Assembly (NCBI GenBank): GCA_946481035.1
Contig: CAMLNK010000094.1
Location: forward strand, 1-9,023
Origin: an uncultured Dyadobacter sp.
Lineage (GTDB): Bacteria > Bacteroidota > Bacteroidia > Cytophagales > Spirosomataceae
Direction of reading: 5' to 3'
Length of the DNA: 9,023 bases
The translations under genes were made by a program, and so were the position numbers. A model generated the notes under the pieces. That model searched no databases and was not told where the DNA came from. It worked only from the letters and a program-made list of their open reading frames with translations. The first letter of the stretch is position 1; the number at the start of each line of letters is the position of its first letter. This document shows positions 6,878 through 9,023 of the stretch, in pieces.

Positions 6878-8749
6878 TCAGCGCATTACCGGCAAAGTAA
6901 TACTGCTGATATTCCGGGCGTCGTGATGAATCGTGATTTTCGACTTCTGAAAATCCGTCTCCGACGCTTCAAAAATGTTCATAAACTTCTGTGGATTACG
7001 GTCAACGAGCGGGAACCAGCTGCTCTGCACTTGTACCATAATGCGGTGACCTTTTTTGAAAGTATGCGCCACTTCGTTCAGTTTCACGGCCACTTTCTCG
7101 ATTTTATCCTTCACAAATGGCTCTGGCTTTGAAAAACTATTCCTGAACTTGCCCCGCAGTACTTCCGCACGCACCATTTGCTGGTAACTGCTCATATCAA
7201 CCGGTTTTTCTCCTTCCTTCGACGCCGGCACTGTCGACCCGGCTGGCCAGACGTCTATCACTTTTACGATGAAATCTGCATCCGAGCCGGTCATTGAAAC
7301 TGCCAGATTAGCGACAATTTCACCGGTCAGCGTCAGATCTTCGGTTAATGAATCCGTTTGAAAACTCAAAACATCCGGTCGTTTCGATGCAAAACGCTGG
7401 TCTTCGGCCATGTATTCATTGTTGCGGTGGCCGCTCGTTACGCTCGTATAGGGAACCGGATTCGCCGGATCGCTTTCGTAGTTCGTGCCACCGCTTGCAT
7501 TAGTGGGCTTTTGCGAAGATAGACTGCCATTTTCTCTCAAATAATAGGAAACCGGCTGGCTATTTTTTGGCGGCCATACATCATAGTTCCGCCATTGGTT
7601 AGAACCTGTTTCAAAAACCGTCACCTCCGGCTGGCCGAATGCACCTTTTCCTTTGAGATAGAAATTGAAAAACTTCGTCTCGATCTCCTCCTGGTAATAC
7701 TTGTTCACATCGCTGCCAAACTGGTATCGCGCGAAACCCTTCCACGCAGGCGCAGCCCAGCCCCCGTGCGTCCACGGGCCCATTACGAGGCGGTTGTTGT
7801 TGCCCGGACTTTGCTTTTCGATCGCCGCATAAGTTTTCAATGCGCCGTACAGATCCTCGGCATCGAACCAGCCTCCCACCACCAGGACAGCCGGTTTAAT
7901 GTTTTTTAAATGCTTTTTGATATTGCGCGACTGCCAGAACTCGTCGTAAACCGGATGGGCTGTCGTCTGCCGCCAAATGCTGTTCGGATCGGCGAAATAG
8001 GGGGCTGCATTGGTCTTTTTCAACGGCCCGAAATCAAGGAAATACTTGTAGGCATCGCTGTATTCCGCACTGAAATGGCTTTGGTAACCGGTTCCATCCT
8101 TGCTTTTGGGGCCATCGAAGCCGCTGTAAAAACCGAAGTTATCCATCAGGAAGAATGCACCGTTGTGGTAGCAATCGTCACCGATAAACTCGTCCGACAT
8201 CGGTGCCTGAGGTGATACCGCGGCCATGGCCGGGTGTGCATTGGGTAATCCGGCCGATGAATAATAGCCAGGGAATGAAATGCCCCATTGCCCTACTTTG
8301 CCATTGTTTCTGGTATTTTTCAATAGCCATTCAACCGTGTCATAAGTATCGCTCGACTCGTCAACGTCCTTATTGCTCTTCTTGTTTTCGATCGCCGGGG
8401 TCATTTCGCGAAAATTGCCTTCGCTTTTGTAGCGGCCACGGGCATCCTGGTATACAAAAATGTATTTCTCGCGCATCAGGTACGCATTAGGCCCGAGCGA
8501 GCGACGGTAATTGTTTTCCCCATAAGGCCGCACCGAATACGGCGTGCGCTGCATAATGATAGGGTAAGTCTGCGAATCGTCTTTGGGTGTGTAAATGGCG
8601 GTGAAAAGCTTCACGCCGTCGCGCATCGTGATGTATTGCTCTGTTTTGGTGTAGTTGGCTTTGACCCAGCTCGTGTCCGGGGCTGAATTTTGGGCGACGG
8701 CCGCCCATGACAATAGAAACAACAAATACAGCAATACATTTCTTTTCAT
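6878..8749 (-). CDS. Secreted alpha-amino acid ester hydrolase-like enzyme (S15/CocE-NonD family)
   Basis: A 623-residue exported alpha/beta hydrolase. Signal peptide 1-19 (cleavage AVA|QN). The catalytic domain (~35-370) has RDGVKL near the start and RTPY with Tyr71, the expected oxyanion tyrosine. The nucleophile elbow is GISFPG with Ser158; Asp296 lies in GGWFDAED and His328 in GPWTHGG. Residues ~390-623 form the PepX_C jelly-roll domain. The enzyme also has GDD (190-192) and the D-x-E-D arrangement 296-299. These correspond to the carboxylate cluster that holds the substrate amino group in Xanthomonas citri AEH (Ser174, Asp208, Asp307, Glu309, Asp310, His340). The Ser-to-Asp208 spacing of 34 is identical here. 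This favours hydrolysis or transfer on alpha-amino acid esters or amides, including beta-lactams with amino side chains, over a plain X-Pro peptidase. The position next to serine is Phe159, not Tyr, but that site acts through its backbone. First gene of the three-gene unit; the natural substrate is unknown. Confidence 0.9.
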   Translation of the reverse strand: MKRNVLLYLLFLLSWAAVAQNSAPDTSWVKANYTKTEQYITMRDGVKLFTAIYTPKDDSQTYPIIMQRTPYSVRPYGENNYRRSLGPNAYLMREKYIFVYQDARGRYKSEGNFREMTPAIENKKSNKDVDESSDTYDTVEWLLKNTRNNGKVGQWGISFPGYYSSAGLPNAHPAMAAVSPQAPMSDEFIGDDCYHNGAFFLMDNFGFYSGFDGPKSKDGTGYQSHFSAEYSDAYKYFLDFGPLKKTNAAPYFADPNSIWRQTTAHPVYDEFWQSRNIKKHLKNIKPAVLVVGGWFDAEDLYGALKTYAAIEKQSPGNNNRLVMGPWTHGGWAAPAWKGFARYQFGSDVNKYYQEEIETKFFNFYLKGKGAFGQPEVTVFETGSNQWRNYDVWPPKNSQPVSYYLRENGSLSSQKPTNASGGTNYESDPANPVPYTSVTSGHRNNEYMAEDQRFASKRPDVLSFQTDSLTEDLTLTGEIVANLAVSMTGSDADFIVKVIDVWPAGSTVPASKEGEKPVDMSSYQQMVRAEVLRGKFRNSFSKPEPFVKDKIEKVAVKLNEVAHTFKKGHRIMVQVQSSWFPLVDRNPQKFMNIFEASETDFQKSKITIHHDARNISSITLPVMR

Positions 8750-8842
8750 GACTGGTTGGTTTTGTTTGGATTAGTAAATTCAAAAATACGTAAGAAACCG
8801 TACATTCGTCCAGTTTAAACTTTCACCACTCCTCCACATGCT
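8750..8842. promoter_or_regulatory. Divergent intergenic region between AEH-like and MBL-like genes
   Basis: These 93 bp hold the promoter of the minus-strand unit and presumably that of the right-edge gene. AGTTTAAACT at 8812-8821 is a perfect 10-bp palindrome near the middle, upstream of the minus-strand -7 element. A weak TAAACTTT (8816-8823) is the only -7-like string toward the plus-strand gene and matches poorly. No Shine-Dalgarno is visible for either gene. Confidence 0.3.
8781..8788 (-). promoter_or_regulatory. -7 promoter element of the three-gene unit
   Basis: On the minus strand the bases read TATTTTTG, an exact match to the Bacteroidota -7 consensus TAnnTTTG. It ends 31 bp upstream of the AEH-like ATG, leaving a leader of roughly 25 nt. 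No clean -33 TTTG is found about 20 bp further upstream (only CTGG), so strength is uncertain. No other full consensus match was noticed before the two downstream genes, which supports co-transcription. Confidence 0.45.
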
Positions 8843-9023
8843 ATGCGTAAACGTATCATTAAATTTTCCTTCATGATATTCTTCATCTTTCTGGCATTGA
8901 TCGTTATTGGCGCGGTTATATTCATGCAGCAACCGCAATTTGGAAAACATCCCTCCGGCGCACGGCTCGAAAGGATCAAAAAATCACCGAACTACCGCAA
9001 CGGCCAGTTCCAAAACGAAAGCT
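8843..9023 (+). CDS. N-terminus of a membrane-anchored protein, probably an MBL-fold metallohydrolase (partial)
   Basis: Sixty codons are visible before the window ends. The protein begins MRKRIIKFSF and has one hydrophobic segment at about residues 8-28, followed by a polar periplasmic-type stretch. With basic residues in front and no clear cleavage site, it reads as an uncleaved signal anchor. The stretch FGKHPSGARLERIKKSPNY (residues 33-51) and then GQFQNES resembles, from memory, the region before the catalytic domain in UlaG/NAPE-PLD-like MBL-fold hydrolases of Bacteroidota. No HxHxDH motif is in view, so the family call rests on this linker only. The ATG at 8843 is chosen because the one at 8838 meets a stop after 12 codons. 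The gene is divergent from the AEH-like gene and runs off the right edge. Confidence 0.6.
   Translation, partial: MRKRIIKFSFMIFFIFLALIVIGAVIFMQQPQFGKHPSGARLERIKKSPNYRNGQFQNES

Noticed and set aside
8276..8278. Loss of an oxyanion tyrosine next to the AEH-like nucleophile (Phe159)
   Set aside because: In CocE/AEH enzymes this position contributes its backbone NH; the side-chain hydroxyl comes from the other tyrosine, present here as Tyr71 in RTPY.

Overview
The window looks like chromosomal DNA of a free-living Bacteroidota, most likely Cytophagales of the Dyadobacter/Spirosoma kind. This is inferred from several things seen in the sequence: moderate GC, starts without Shine-Dalgarno sequences, a TAnnTTTG-type -7 promoter element, a lipoprotein signal followed by a charged stretch, and the protein families present. 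There is no rRNA, tRNA, CRISPR array or recognisable mobile element.

Layout from left to right. Positions 1-118 hold an undecided stub of a possible upstream gene and the leader of a small 53-residue orphan ORF (119-280, +). That ORF runs tail to tail, with no base between the stop codons, into a lipoprotein serine hydrolase of the beta-lactamase/S12 fold (281-1531, -). A 96-bp divergent intergenic region with a 14-bp inverted repeat separates it from a secreted purple-acid-phosphatase-type metallophosphoesterase (1628-3031, +). A strong 12-bp-stem hairpin at 3039-3071 serves as a shared bidirectional terminator. The minus strand then carries three closely spaced genes, transcribed from right to left: a secreted alpha-amino acid ester hydrolase-like S15/CocE enzyme (6878-8749), a secreted ThuA-domain protein (6068-6838), and a 994-residue secreted protein with two beta-helix domains and a C-terminal beta-propeller (3077-6061). 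A -7 promoter element lies upstream of the first of these. The right edge carries the divergent start of a membrane-anchored protein, probably an MBL-fold hydrolase (8843 to beyond 9023, +).

All five complete large genes encode proteins with an export signal, so the window is a block of envelope or extracellular hydrolases without a visible transporter, sensor or SusCD pair. The three-gene minus-strand unit is the most interesting part. Its last gene carries sequence patterns recalling GH55 exo-beta-1,3-glucanases, but fused to an SMP-30/NHL-like propeller. It is preceded by a ThuA protein, a family tied to sugar metabolism, and by an enzyme that keeps the complete catalytic and amino-group-binding residues of the AEH family. 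A joint function for the three is inference; no substrate can be read from the sequence.
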